A DNA stretch of 28,859 nucleotides from an uncultured Blautia sp. (GTDB lineage Bacteria > Bacillota > Clostridia > Lachnospirales > Lachnospiraceae), in contig CAKRKL010000013.1 in assembly GCA_934358405.1 (NCBI GenBank), positions 1-28,859 on the forward strand. The letters are read 5' to 3'. Shown here piece by piece: positions 9,986 through 18,533 of this stretch. Under the pieces are notes generated by a model, which was not told the DNA's origin, did no database searches, and saw nothing but the letters and a program-made list of their open reading frames with translations. Each line of letters starts with the position of its first letter. Position 1 is the stretch's first letter. Both the position numbers and the translations under genes were made by a program.

Positions 9986-10015
9986 ATTATAGCACAGATT
10001 AATTCTGTTTGTCAC
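9986..10015 (-). promoter_or_regulatory. Internal promoter of lepA (extended -10)
   Basis: On the minus strand, GTGACA (10010-10015) is 18 bp from TATAAT (9986-9991), which is preceded by TGC, an extended -10. The -35 lies within the last codons of spoIIP. It would uncouple lepA, the small membrane protein and hemW from the upstream sporulation genes. Confidence 0.68.
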
Positions 10016-11162
10016 TTCCTTTTAATACTCTGTTCAGGATATCTGCAAAAGGTTCCATAGCATTTTTCACCTCCTGCACCGTGTTTGTCTGTGCTCCGGC
10101 TTCCAGAAGAAGGGAGCGTTTCCGAAGATGGAGATTGTAACGTAAGCCCGCCAGATAAATCCCTCTGTAAAAATCAGGATAATACAAGGCAGCCTGGTAT
10201 TCCAGCTGAAAGGAAAAGGCAAGATTATCTGCTATGTAAGGATTTGGAAGATATTCCACCTGCCCCTGGGTATTCGTATAGCTCAGACCGTTAAAGAACA
10301 AAATCTGAGCTGTATTTTTTCCATTTATCCTGGTGACAAGTTTTTGCCCCTCATCCACTCCATCTCTGTGCAAATCAATCACTACCTCCACAGAAGGATT
10401 TTCATCCAATATTTTTTTCACATAATCCCGTGCATAGTCATAGGCCTTACTTCTATCTAGTTCTCCTCCCATCAGATCAAATGCTTCCTTTATATGAATC
10501 ACCTGATAACCATATTTTTCTGTAAGAATATCAGCCAGATAATCGCCCACTCCAACAATCGTATCGCTTTCCTCCCCTTCCCTCGAATCTGCAAAGGTTT
10601 CCTGGGAGTGACTGTGATAAATCAAAATCTGAGGCTCAAGAGGACCATGACTTAGGGAAAAATCTTCTGCCAGAAATCTGGCTGCATTTAAATTTGCAGC
10701 AGCCGCATCCGTATTTTCATCTACAATATAAAAATTATTCAAAAGAAAATCATAATCAGAAAGTCTCTCTGGGGACAGGTCAAGAACCGGATGCGGAAAT
10801 GCCGATGTCGTTTTTGCTCCTTCTGTTTCTTCTGTTACCGTTTCTTCTGTTACCGTTTCTTCTATTACTGTTTCTTCTGTGGGCTTATTCTTTTTTTCTC
10901 CTGTATTTTTATCCGGTTTCTCTGTAACCTGCACCTTTTTTTCCAGATATTTTCCATTTTCTTTTTTAATCTCTGCCAATGTCTGCTTGTCCGTTTCCAG
11001 CCAGGTTTCCTGTGCTTTTTCCTCAATAAAATAACAGATTGGAAATTGCCTGTATATATTTCCCGCCATTTTCCACAGGGAAAAAGGCCCTGGCATAAAT
11101 GTCAGAACCACCATAAAGCACAGACAGAGGAAAAAGCAGAATACCTTCTGGACTTTCGTCAC
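9999..11162 (-). CDS. spoIIP: Stage II sporulation protein P (peptidoglycan amidase/endopeptidase for engulfment)
   Basis: SpoIIP cuts peptidoglycan, working with SpoIID and SpoIIM, to let the mother-cell membrane engulf the forespore. The 387 residues have an N-terminal membrane anchor (about 6-24), a low-complexity linker of EETVT repeats (97-113) and the catalytic domain with IYHSHSQETF (181-190), TIVGVGDYLADILTEKYGY (201-219) and VIDLHRDGV (261-269), all typical of the family. The start is GTG at 11160-11162 with an AAGGGG ribosome site. It follows gpr by 103 nt. The gap holds CATACAGT (minus strand, 11203-11210), which resembles a sigma-E -10, but I see no convincing -35. The linker is encoded by near-perfect 15-bp repeats. 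Identity is firm. Confidence 0.94.
   Translation of the reverse strand: MTKVQKVFCFFLCLCFMVVLTFMPGPFSLWKMAGNIYRQFPICYFIEEKAQETWLETDKQTLAEIKKENGKYLEKKVQVTEKPDKNTGEKKNKPTEETVIEETVTEETVTEETEGAKTTSAFPHPVLDLSPERLSDYDFLLNNFYIVDENTDAAAANLNAARFLAEDFSLSHGPLEPQILIYHSHSQETFADSREGEESDTIVGVGDYLADILTEKYGYQVIHIKEAFDLMGGELDRSKAYDYARDYVKKILDENPSVEVVIDLHRDGVDEGQKLVTRINGKNTAQILFFNGLSYTNTQGQVEYLPNPYIADNLAFSFQLEYQAALYYPDFYRGIYLAGLRYNLHLRKRSLLLEAGAQTNTVQEVKNAMEPFADILNRVLKGSDKQN
10819..10878. repeat. 15-bp tandem repeats in the SpoIIP linker
   Basis: Four units of 15 bp end in GTTTCTTCT on the plus strand. Two are identical (10834-10848 and 10849-10863, GTTACCGTTTCTTCT) and the flanking units are diverged. They encode ETVTE-type repeats between the membrane anchor and the catalytic domain, so gain or loss of a unit would stay in frame. 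Confidence 0.8.
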
Positions 11163-11265
11163 GAAATCACCCCTTTAAGGTTATCCTATGACAGGGTTTT
11201 CCACTGTATGTTTCTTTTTTAATTTCCTTATCCACATTTTTCAATTTTTATCCTCTTTCATTTTT

Positions 11266-12168
11266 TCACTCAAAGACCATATTCAGTCCTTCTGAAATAG
11301 TAAAGCTTAAATATTTGATGGTTTCGTCTACATCCTTTGGTGTAACAAACATACCGTGAAGATGAGGAGATATCATTTCCTCTAAAAATTCCTTCTGCTC
11401 GGATTCCTCCAGGGTATCCAGAAGATGAGCCATAGAATCATGGACAATAGTTGCTGCATCTACCACGGTAGGGACTCCGATTCCAATCACCTTTACTTTA
11501 AGATTTTCTTCTGTCAGGCCGTTTCTATGATTTCCCACACCAGAGCCAGGTGTGATTCCTGTGTCAGTAATCTGAATGGTTCTGTTCAGTCTTCGGGTAT
11601 TTCTGGCAGCCAGGGCATCCACGGCAATCACTACATCCGGCCTTGTGATTTTCACTACTCCTTCTATAATTTCCGAAGTTTCCATTCCAGTCTGAGCCAT
11701 CACTCCGGGAATGATTCCACTGATTGCATGCACCGTCTTTTCACTGGTGCTTTTCAGACCATATTCTCGTATAAGATGGCGGGTCATCCGCAAATTTCCT
11801 ACCACCTCCGGTCCCAGGGAATCAGCTGTAATTCCGCTGTTTCCAAGTCCCACTACCAGCACAGATTTTTCTTTTTCCAGCCCGATCAGCTGCCGCAAAT
11901 GTCTGGACAGTTCTTCAGATACCTCTCTGTGATAATCTTCATCCGGCGCAGAAAGCCCTTCTGACTCAATGGTAATATAAGTTCCCTGTGGTCTTCCCAT
12001 AGAACGTGCACCATTCTCTGTTGTAATCTTTACCACTGTAGTTCTGATTTCTTTTTCCTCATCATACATTTCCTGCACCTCAACGCCCCGTACCTCCACA
12101 TTTTCTTCTGTAAAACGCTCCCTTGCCTCTACTGCCAGATCCGTTCTGATTTTATAATTCCCCAGCAT
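11266..12168 (-). CDS. gpr: GPR germination endopeptidase (spore protease)
   Basis: GPR degrades the small acid-soluble proteins coating spore DNA once the spore germinates. It is made as a zymogen in the forespore. Typical features are KIRTDLAVEAR near the N-terminus, the MGRPQGTYITIE block, VVGLGNSGITADSLGP and IAVDALAARNTRRLNRTIQ followed by TDTGITPGSGVGNHR, which include the conserved aspartates of this atypical aspartic protease. The frame is open to 12213. The ATG at 12166-12168 is chosen because GGAGG lies 8 nt before it and the two upstream ATGs have poor sites. It gives 300 residues and only about 6 residues before KIRTDL, implying a shorter propeptide than in Bacillus. It is first of the gpr-spoIIP-lepA run and divergent from rpsT. 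A forespore sigma-G promoter is expected but I could not identify one. Confidence 0.94.
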   Translation of the reverse strand: MLGNYKIRTDLAVEARERFTEENVEVRGVEVQEMYDEEKEIRTTVVKITTENGARSMGRPQGTYITIESEGLSAPDEDYHREVSEELSRHLRQLIGLEKEKSVLVVGLGNSGITADSLGPEVVGNLRMTRHLIREYGLKSTSEKTVHAISGIIPGVMAQTGMETSEIIEGVVKITRPDVVIAVDALAARNTRRLNRTIQITDTGITPGSGVGNHRNGLTEENLKVKVIGIGVPTVVDAATIVHDSMAHLLDTLEESEQKEFLEEMISPHLHGMFVTPKDVDETIKYLSFTISEGLNMVFE

Positions 12169-12268
12169 ATTTCCTTCCTCCGGTATTTTCATTGTTAAAC
12201 GCTTAATTTTCATTACCTCTGAACAGTAATTTCTATGTTAATCTCTCCACTTTTTATTAAAATATGTA

Positions 12269-12297
12269 TTGACATTCCCCTTCAATTATTATAAACT
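12269..12297 (+). promoter_or_regulatory. rpsT promoter (TTGACA-17-TAAACT)
   Basis: A perfect TTGACA (12269-12274) lies 17 bp from TAAACT (12292-12297). The predicted start near 12304 gives a leader of about 78 nt before the rpsT TTG. Confidence 0.75.
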
Positions 12298-12310
12298 ATA
12301 TAAGCATGTT

Positions 12311-12338
12311 CATAGGAACGCCCGTGTCTGTTCCTGTG
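12311..12338 (+). promoter_or_regulatory. Hairpin in the rpsT leader
   Basis: CATAGGAAC (12311-12319) pairs with GTTCCTGTG (12330-12338) through a 9-bp stem with one T-G wobble and a 10-nt loop. It starts within 10 nt of the predicted transcript start and ends about 44 nt before the TTG start. It could be a 5' stabiliser or part of an S20 feedback site. The structure is visible; any function is inferred. Confidence 0.5.
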
Positions 12339-12381
12339 CAACACACATTTTATATTTACACATGAATTGGAGGTGTACGAA

Positions 12382-12645
12382 TTGGCTAACATCAAATCTG
12401 CAAAAAAGAGAATTTTAGTTAACAGAACAAAAGCTGCGAGAAACAAATCCATCCGTTCTGCTGTTAAGACTTCCATCAGAAAAGTTGACGAGGCAGTAGC
12501 TAACAACGATAAGGCAGCAGCAGAGGTTGCATTAAAAGAGGCTATCTCTACAATCAGCAAAGCAACTTCCAAAGGTGTTTATCACAAAAACAACTGCGCA
12601 AGAAAAGTTTCCCGTTTATCCAAAGCCGTTAACAGCATCGGCTAA
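12382..12645 (+). CDS. rpsT: 30S ribosomal protein S20 (TTG start)
   Basis: S20 is a primary-binding 30S subunit protein that contacts 16S rRNA. The product is 87 residues, rich in Lys and Ala, starting ANIKSAKKRILVNRTKAARN after the initiator, the standard family N-terminus, and ending in the usual HKNNCARKVSRLSKAV segment. The start is TTG at 12382-12384, with GGAGG 8 nt upstream. An in-frame TTG at 12367 lies before that ribosome site and is excluded by it. E. coli rpsT also uses UUG, where the weak start is tied to feedback control. The gene stands alone with its own promoter, leader hairpin and terminator, and is divergent from gpr and convergent with holA. Confidence 0.97.
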   Translation: MANIKSAKKRILVNRTKAARNKSIRSAVKTSIRKVDEAVANNDKAAAEVALKEAISTISKATSKGVYHKNNCARKVSRLSKAVNSIG

Positions 12646-12687
12646 TAGATATCTGAATTTTTAGTTATAAGCTTATAAGTGAAAATT

Positions 12688-12721
12688 AAGGCAGTCGAAC
12701 CGTCATCGACTGCCTTTTTTC
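12688..12721 (+). terminator. Intrinsic terminator of rpsT
   Basis: AAGGCAGTCGA (12688-12698) and TCGACTGCCTT (12706-12716) form a perfect 11-bp stem with a 7-nt loop, followed by a run of T. On the minus strand the stem is followed by AATTTT, so it may also end holA transcripts. Confidence 0.93.
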
Positions 12722-12751
12722 TATGTTTTTATATTGCATACCATTGCATAC

Positions 12752-13744
12752 CTACAGTTTTTTTCGTGCAGAACTATATTTTACGATCAGCAGCTCCACA
12801 CTAAGCACATCCTGCAGCCTTCCTGTTTTCACAGCTTCTTCTGCATCCACGAAATCCGTCACCGCCTGACGCAATTCACTGATTCTGTAAGCTCTTGCAC
12901 AGGAGGCAATATTTCGTACTACAAAAGAAGGTACTCCAAGTCTTGACGCCATCTCCGGCTGTGCCACACCCTCCTCTGTATATTCCTTCACCAGCAAAAG
13001 CTGCCGGAACTGCTTTGCCAGAAGAAACAGGATACGCATAGGAGGCTCCTTCAGGGTCAGTAGATCATAGTATAGTTCCAGCGCACGTTTCTGATTTTTC
13101 TCTGTAACTGCACGCACCATATCAAAAATTTTGTTCTGGATCTGAGTGGTGCAAACTGCCTGGATATCGGCTCTTGTTACCACATTCCGGTCTCCGGTGT
13201 AAGTAATCAGCTTTTCCAATTCCATTCGCAGATTTCCCATGTCAATTCCTGTCATGGTCAAAAGAAGCTCCATATCACGCTGCGTAATATTTTTCCCCTC
13301 TCTTTTCAAAATGCCAGCTGCCCACTGCATCAGTGTTTTCTCATCCTGACGGACAAATTCCCCAATCCTTCCGCAGGATTTCACGGTCTTGTACATTTTA
13401 CTTCGCTTATCCACTTCGTCTTCCACAAAAACAAGACAAAGATAATCCGGAAGCTCCTTCATATAATCCGCCAGTTCATCACATTTATTCTTGAAAAATC
13501 CAGTATTTTCCAGCAGAACTACCCTGCGGTCTGCAAAAAAAGGCATAGTTTCACAAAGGTCGATCAGTTCCTTCACATCAATATTCCTGCCTTCGTAATG
13601 GTTGAAATTCATGGTATCGTCATCTGGATTCAACGCTTTCAGCAGTTTATTTTTATACTGCACCTTCAGATATGCTTCCTCGCCGCACAGCAAATATGCA
13701 CTTTTAAAATTTCCTGATTTAATGTCTTCCTGAATATTCTTCAA
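12752..13744 (-). CDS. holA: DNA polymerase III delta subunit (clamp loader)
   Basis: The delta subunit opens the sliding clamp within the clamp-loader complex. The protein matches the family along its length: KNIQEDIKSGNFKSAYLLCGEEAYL-type N-terminus (first AAA+ subdomain), the block ending LCLVFVEDEVDKRSKMYK, and the C-terminal collar with ILFLLAKQFRQLLLVKEY and GRLQDVLSVELLIVKY. Two starts are possible: ATG at 13760-13762 without a clear ribosome site, or TTG at 13742-13744 with AGGAG 8 nt upstream. I prefer the TTG because it gives the usual MKNIQEDI-like N-terminus of about 330 residues, but the ATG (336 residues) cannot be excluded. It follows comEC by about 130 bp. The gap has an 8-bp imperfect hairpin (CGGCATAG/CTGTGCCG) but no obvious promoter. 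Confidence 0.93.
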   Translation of the reverse strand: MKNIQEDIKSGNFKSAYLLCGEEAYLKVQYKNKLLKALNPDDDTMNFNHYEGRNIDVKELIDLCETMPFFADRRVVLLENTGFFKNKCDELADYMKELPDYLCLVFVEDEVDKRSKMYKTVKSCGRIGEFVRQDEKTLMQWAAGILKREGKNITQRDMELLLTMTGIDMGNLRMELEKLITYTGDRNVVTRADIQAVCTTQIQNKIFDMVRAVTEKNQKRALELYYDLLTLKEPPMRILFLLAKQFRQLLLVKEYTEEGVAQPEMASRLGVPSFVVRNIASCARAYRISELRQAVTDFVDAEEAVKTGRLQDVLSVELLIVKYSSARKKL

Positions 13745-13875
13745 AATATACGCTCCTGTCATTCCGGGATTTTATTACCGGCACAGCTATTTTTCCTATG
13801 CCGACATTCCTTTAAACCATACCACAAAATTTCTTTTTATTAAAGTACATTTTTCCAACAGCTCTTATCACAGTT

Positions 13876-16131
13876 TTAATAATTTTCATTTGCCAGATAT
13901 TTCTTTGCATATATCCTTCCATTTTGCCAGAGTACCGTTACTGCACCACTTTTCATAGTAAAGCCTGTTTCACAGCCGGATTTTTTCAATCTTTCCACGA
14001 TTTCCGGAGCCGGATGACCGTAAGTATTTGTTTCGGAGCAGGAAATAACCGCATAGCGGGGACAAAGTTTATCCAGAAATTTCTGACTTGTGGAGTGCCG
14101 GGAGCCATGATGTCCCACCTTAAGGAAATCCACATTTTCCAGGTCTGATGTTTCCAGGAGCTTTTGTTCTGTCTCTTCTCCCATATCTCCTGTCAGCAGC
14201 CCTGCAAACTTTCCGTATTTTACCAGAAGTACCATCCCCTCCTCATTTACATCTGCCCCTGAAGCATTTTCCAAAGGAGCCAGTACCTGTACCTTCAGTT
14301 TTCCAGCCCTCAGACAATCACCTTTTCCCACTTGTTTCACAGGAATTCCCGCTTTTCTTGCAAGATAAAACAGGTTTTTCCACTCTTTTGGAGGAGCTGT
14401 CCACTTAGGCAGATACAGACAGCCGATCTCAATTGAATTCAGTTTTTTTACAGTCAGTTCCAGAATTTCCTCAATTCCGCTAATATGATCCTTATCTGTA
14501 TGGGATATCAAAATCCCATCTACTTTGGAAATCCCTTGATTTTTCAGATAGGGAAGAAGCTGATATTGTCCGATTCCATTTTTATTGGAGCTTCCTCCGT
14601 CTACAAGAAAGCAATTATCCTCTGGCGTTCTCATCACAATCCCATCCCCTTGACCTACATCCAGGCAAGTAATGGAAAAAGGCTCCGTTTTTCTCCAGGC
14701 TATAAAAAATAACGCCACACAGATCAGAAATACAGACAAGTATTTTTGTATTTCCTTACTTTTCCCTCTGTATGTAAGAACCAATACTGCTTGGACAAGA
14801 ATCACATAGTAAATTACAATCTGCCAGATTTCCGGCTGTCCGGCAATCCAGGTTCCAAAAGGCAGATTTCCTGCAAGCTCACAAAGTTTTTCATAAAAAC
14901 CAGCCAACATTTTTCCAGGAAAAACAATAAGTGCTCCAAGCTTCAAGTTTATACATCCAAGAAGCATTCCAAATATACCGCTTCCCAGTACCACTCCAAC
15001 AGAAGGAAGTACAATTAAATTGAGAAAAATTCCGATAATAGAAATCTCACCGAAAAAATATAGGGAAACTGGCAGCATAGTCAGCTGTATGGCCACAGAT
15101 GCAGCTAATGCCGTACAGATCTTTCTCCTAAAAGCTACCGTGTTTTTGCCGGTTGGCTTTGCTTCTTTTCCTTTTTCAAAGCCTCTTGTAAACGCCGGCA
15201 CCACAATTCCGGCTCCTGCAACAGCACTAAAGGAGAGAAGAAATCCGCTGTTATACAGATAAGCACCTGATTCTCCCAGAAGCATTATTGCGGAAACTGC
15301 AAGTGCTGTTGGAAGATCATAGATACGGCCTGTTATTTTAGCTCCTATTGAGATGAGAAACATACAGACCGCCCGCATGGTAGATACACTTCCCCCGGTC
15401 ATCACACCATACTGAAGCATAACCAGCAGCGCAAGCAGACCAGACCCCCAGATTCCCAACCCGGTTTTCATAAGAAGCTGATACAGCCCGGTTCCGATCA
15501 CACTGATATGCAGTCCGGAAATAGCAAGAATATGTACAATTCCCCCAATCTGGTAGCGGAGCTTCATTTCTTTATCCAGACTGGTTTTATCCCCAAGCAC
15601 AATTGCCTGAAAAATCCCGGCTTCCTCTCCTGCGATTTTTTCAAGCACTTCCGCCAGATACTCTCGAAGCCTGTTTAGCCCCTGCCTGTACGCCGAATAA
15701 TTTTCTGATTTTTCAATTATTTTAGCACTATTCAGAAAATAATAAATGTGCTGACTGGCATAATACTGCTGGCTGTCGAATTCTCCTGGATTTCGCTTTT
15801 TTTCCACTCTTTTCAGCTTTCCGGATACCATAATAACAGTCCCAGCCGGAACTTCTTCTCTTTGTTTTAAAAATACTTTTACATTTTCGATGGATATTTT
15901 TTGTGATTGATAGATCAGATACGTATTGTTCAGATAAACAGATTGTGAAAATTCATTTTCTGTGGTCTGTACCACTTCTCCGCAAATGGTAGCCTGCGGA
16001 TGTTCCTCAATCCAGGAAGCTGCATTTTCAGAAAGAGGATTCCCCCTGATAAGAGGAATCCCCGCCCAATCTGCAGCACACATGGAAAGCATCAGGATCA
16101 GACACACAATGCATAGTGGTCTTTGTGCCAT
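13876..16131 (-). CDS. comEC: ComEC/Rec2 family DNA-uptake channel protein
   Basis: ComEC forms the membrane channel that takes single-stranded DNA into competent cells. The parts appear in the usual order: an N-terminal soluble domain ending in NPGEFDSQQYYASQ (about 115-128), the competence membrane domain with HILAISGLHIS (about 201-211) and many hydrophobic segments to about 480, then a metallo-beta-lactamase-like domain with LDVGQGDG (490s), SHTDKDHISG (544-553), LTGD (about 647) and VGHHGS (about 673). This full three-part form of about 750 residues suggests a working protein. The ATG at 16129-16131 is preceded by AAAGGGG with 8-nt spacing; a TTG directly before it is the alternative. 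It is last in the comEA / two-component / GerMN gene run. Whether this organism becomes competent is unknown. Confidence 0.93.
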   Translation of the reverse strand: MAQRPLCIVCLILMLSMCAADWAGIPLIRGNPLSENAASWIEEHPQATICGEVVQTTENEFSQSVYLNNTYLIYQSQKISIENVKVFLKQREEVPAGTVIMVSGKLKRVEKKRNPGEFDSQQYYASQHIYYFLNSAKIIEKSENYSAYRQGLNRLREYLAEVLEKIAGEEAGIFQAIVLGDKTSLDKEMKLRYQIGGIVHILAISGLHISVIGTGLYQLLMKTGLGIWGSGLLALLVMLQYGVMTGGSVSTMRAVCMFLISIGAKITGRIYDLPTALAVSAIMLLGESGAYLYNSGFLLSFSAVAGAGIVVPAFTRGFEKGKEAKPTGKNTVAFRRKICTALAASVAIQLTMLPVSLYFFGEISIIGIFLNLIVLPSVGVVLGSGIFGMLLGCINLKLGALIVFPGKMLAGFYEKLCELAGNLPFGTWIAGQPEIWQIVIYYVILVQAVLVLTYRGKSKEIQKYLSVFLICVALFFIAWRKTEPFSITCLDVGQGDGIVMRTPEDNCFLVDGGSSNKNGIGQYQLLPYLKNQGISKVDGILISHTDKDHISGIEEILELTVKKLNSIEIGCLYLPKWTAPPKEWKNLFYLARKAGIPVKQVGKGDCLRAGKLKVQVLAPLENASGADVNEEGMVLLVKYGKFAGLLTGDMGEETEQKLLETSDLENVDFLKVGHHGSRHSTSQKFLDKLCPRYAVISCSETNTYGHPAPEIVERLKKSGCETGFTMKSGAVTVLWQNGRIYAKKYLANENY

Positions 16132-16154
16132 CAAACACGCCCCTTTACTTACTT

Positions 16155-17093
16155 TTATTCTTCTTTCAGAATCAAATCTGTGTTTTTGCCAAAAAGATTA
16201 TATAAAGATGTGCCGTCACTAAGTACAGCTTCTGAATCTCCTTCCACTGAAATCTGCACCTTATCTGCTGATGCAGTGTCCAGAAGAGAATTCACTACTG
16301 AATAGATCATTGTATTTACAGGAATATCAATTCCTGAATTGGAAAATGCAGAACTAAAATCCACATAACAGACTTCATCCGATACTTCCACGCCCAGAAT
16401 TTCTGTTTCCTGCGGAATAGTAGGATAATGTCCCTTTACCATCGGGCCCTTAGCCAGCTGCTCCAGGATCACCCTCTCTCTTGGAAGAATACGCTTGTAG
16501 TACACATTTCGCTGTTCTGCCACAAGATGTTCTCCTGTTTTGTCGGTAAAATACAGAGTAAATGTGTCATATCGGTAAGCATCTTTATCCGATCCCCACA
16601 TTTCCACAAAAGTATTTCCATTGATCACACCGACTGCCTGCCCTTTGGAGTCTGTCAATTCCTCGTTTCCAATAAATATTTTAATTCCGGTAATCCCCGG
16701 AATCTGCAGAAATGTTCTTGCCACTCCTGCACGGACCAAAATCTCCCTGGTTCTTGAAATCTCGCTGTACTCGCTGCTGAATTCCAATTCAAGAAGAGAT
16801 TCATTCAGACGATAAGTTTCAAGCTGAACCCCTGTGGGCAAAAGTGCCAGATTTTCACCATTTCCCTCCTGGGCATTCAATATACCGGTCAAATCCTTTA
16901 GCATAAATTCTGCACTCTCCTGCTCCGGCCAATACCTTTCTTTTACAACTTTCGTCTCTTCTTTGTTTACATAATATAAATAATACTGGTTACTGCCACT
17001 GTCCGCCTTCTCCTCCTGGGTTTCCACTGTACAGCCTGCAAACAGACCGCAGGCAAGGACCAGGGCAAGTACCGCACTAAAAAGCTTCTTCAT
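16155..17093 (-). CDS. GerMN-domain lipoprotein (two GerMN copies)
   Basis: This is a secreted lipoprotein. The N-terminus has lysines, a hydrophobic stretch and the lipobox LFAGC, so the mature protein would start at that cysteine (about residue 21). Two GerMN-like domains follow, at about 60-165 (LLPTGVQLETYRL, LLELEFSSEYSEIS) and 195-300 (YFTDKTGEHLVAEQR, VCYVDFSSAFSNSGI). GerMN domains occur in the spore germination protein GerM and in lipoproteins encoded beside sensor kinases. The start is ATG at 17091-17093 with AGGAGG 5 nt upstream; a GTG two codons earlier lies inside that site. The kinase stop codon overlaps the ribosome site, so translation is likely coupled. A role as an extracytoplasmic partner of the kinase is inferred from position. 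Confidence 0.85.
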   Translation of the reverse strand: MKKLFSAVLALVLACGLFAGCTVETQEEKADSGSNQYYLYYVNKEETKVVKERYWPEQESAEFMLKDLTGILNAQEGNGENLALLPTGVQLETYRLNESLLELEFSSEYSEISRTREILVRAGVARTFLQIPGITGIKIFIGNEELTDSKGQAVGVINGNTFVEMWGSDKDAYRYDTFTLYFTDKTGEHLVAEQRNVYYKRILPRERVILEQLAKGPMVKGHYPTIPQETEILGVEVSDEVCYVDFSSAFSNSGIDIPVNTMIYSVVNSLLDTASADKVQISVEGDSEAVLSDGTSLYNLFGKNTDLILKEE

Positions 17094-17102
17094 CGGCACC
17101 TC

Positions 17103-18530
17103 CTAGGGAATATAAGATAACGGAATGCGGACGGTGAAGGTAGTTCCTTCTCCTTCCTTGCTTTCGACCTGAATGGTTCCATGATGCTTAGTCACAGCAC
17201 TTCTGGTAATTGCAAGGCCAAGACCTGTCCCACCGATTTCTTTAGAGTGAGACTTATCTACACGATAGAAGCGCTCAAAAATCCTTCCTACGGATTCCTC
17301 CGGAATTCCCATACCGGAATCCGCAACCTTTACATAGAAATACTTGTGATCTGCATCCAGCGTCACACGCACCCATCCATCATCCACGTTGTATTTAATA
17401 CCATTTTCCACCAGGTTGCTGATTGCAAGAGTAAATTTCACCTCATCCACATCAGCCTCCACAGGGCGGAAGCTATCCAGAATCAGATCAATATTCCGCT
17501 TGTCTGCAATAGGACGAAGCCTTTTCAAAATATCCTCAAGAAGCTGATTGATATTCAAATGCTCTACATTCAGATCGGCGGCCTTCTTGTCCAGCTTCAC
17601 CAGGGAAAGCAGATCCGTAATAATCTTATTCTCACGGTCAATCTCTGCTGTAATATCACTCATGAATTCCTGATAAAGCTCCTCCGGTACGCCTTCCTGT
17701 CCCACAAGGGAATCTGCAAGCACCTTCATGGAAGTAAGAGGGGTTTTCAGCTCATGCGACACATTGGACACAAATTCATTTCTGGATTCATCCAATGTTT
17801 TCATACGAGAAAGCATCTTATTAAATGCATCTGTAATTAATGCAGTCTCTGTATAATCTGGGACAGAGATCTCCTCATTCTGATAGCCATCTGTCAGATC
17901 CTCAATGGACTTGGTAACTCTTGCAAATGGTTTCACAAGCACAGTAGAAAGTATATATCCAAGAAGTGCTGCAAGTACAATAATAATTCCGGTAATCAAA
18001 ATACTCTTCTGTTCCAGTTCCTGAATGTTCTCAGCAATTTCCTTAGAAGAAAAGCTGATCAGCATAGCCCCCTGAAGCTGCTTCACTTCCGGGCTCTTCA
18101 CAGGAAGTGCCATCTCAATTTTCTGTGTTTTGTTATTATAACGGCTGGCCTTTTCACCCTTGAAACACTTAATCACCATACTGGAGATCAATGTCTTATC
18201 TTCATCCACACCATAGGTATCCTTGATGATCCTGTAGTCCCTGTCAACCAGCAGAATTCTGCCGTCATATACATTAGACAACAACTCCAGCTTGCTGTTT
18301 ACGTCCTGCGAGCTGGAGTCATTCATATAATTTTCTTTAATTAACAGGTTGCACAAAATGTCACACTGCTTCTCAACAGTCTGAGTACGCACAGCTACAG
18401 CCCTGCTCTCATAAGCCGCCACCATCACATTGGCAACTATGACACTTGGTACGATTCCCAGAATAACCAGAATGATCAATATACGAAAGCGCAGACTTTT
18501 CAAAAAGCTTGGTTTCTTTTTCTCCGGCAT
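17103..18530 (-). CDS. WalK/PhoR-like membrane sensor histidine kinase
   Basis: This is a two-component sensor kinase of 475 residues. In order: a basic cytoplasmic start, transmembrane segment 1 (about 17-38), an extracellular sensor domain of about 140 residues, transmembrane segment 2 (about 177-199), a HAMP linker, the phosphorylated H-box SNVSHELKTPLTSMK with H259, and a HATPase domain with N-box NLVENGIKYN (372-381), DSGMGIP (404-410), FERFYRVDKSHS and GGTGLGLAI (433-441). No PAS domain is evident between HAMP and the H-box, unlike classical WalK. The ATG is 3 nt after the response-regulator stop, so the pair is translationally coupled. The layout suggests a WalRK- or PhoPR-like envelope-sensing system; the signal is unknown. 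Confidence 0.92.
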   Translation of the reverse strand: MPEKKKPSFLKSLRFRILIILVILGIVPSVIVANVMVAAYESRAVAVRTQTVEKQCDILCNLLIKENYMNDSSSQDVNSKLELLSNVYDGRILLVDRDYRIIKDTYGVDEDKTLISSMVIKCFKGEKASRYNNKTQKIEMALPVKSPEVKQLQGAMLISFSSKEIAENIQELEQKSILITGIIIVLAALLGYILSTVLVKPFARVTKSIEDLTDGYQNEEISVPDYTETALITDAFNKMLSRMKTLDESRNEFVSNVSHELKTPLTSMKVLADSLVGQEGVPEELYQEFMSDITAEIDRENKIITDLLSLVKLDKKAADLNVEHLNINQLLEDILKRLRPIADKRNIDLILDSFRPVEADVDEVKFTLAISNLVENGIKYNVDDGWVRVTLDADHKYFYVKVADSGMGIPEESVGRIFERFYRVDKSHSKEIGGTGLGLAITRSAVTKHHGTIQVESKEGEGTTFTVRIPLSYIP

Positions 18531-18533
18531 CGC

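Noticed and set aside
11203..11210. Sigma-E -10-like CATACAGT before spoIIP
   Set aside because: The -10 looks right, but there is no matching -35 at 14-15 bp, so it is not listed as a promoter.
12169..12268. Forespore sigma-G promoter in front of gpr
   Set aside because: One is expected from known biology, but no pair of -35 and -10 boxes with correct spacing could be found by eye.
12282..12572. Minus-strand open frame opposite rpsT
   Set aside because: It is an antisense shadow of the alanine- and lysine-rich S20 gene and overlaps its promoter.
13763..13875. Hairpin CGGCATAG/CTGTGCCG between comEC and holA as a terminator
   Set aside because: The stem is short with a wobble pair and has no T-tract, so termination is not supported.
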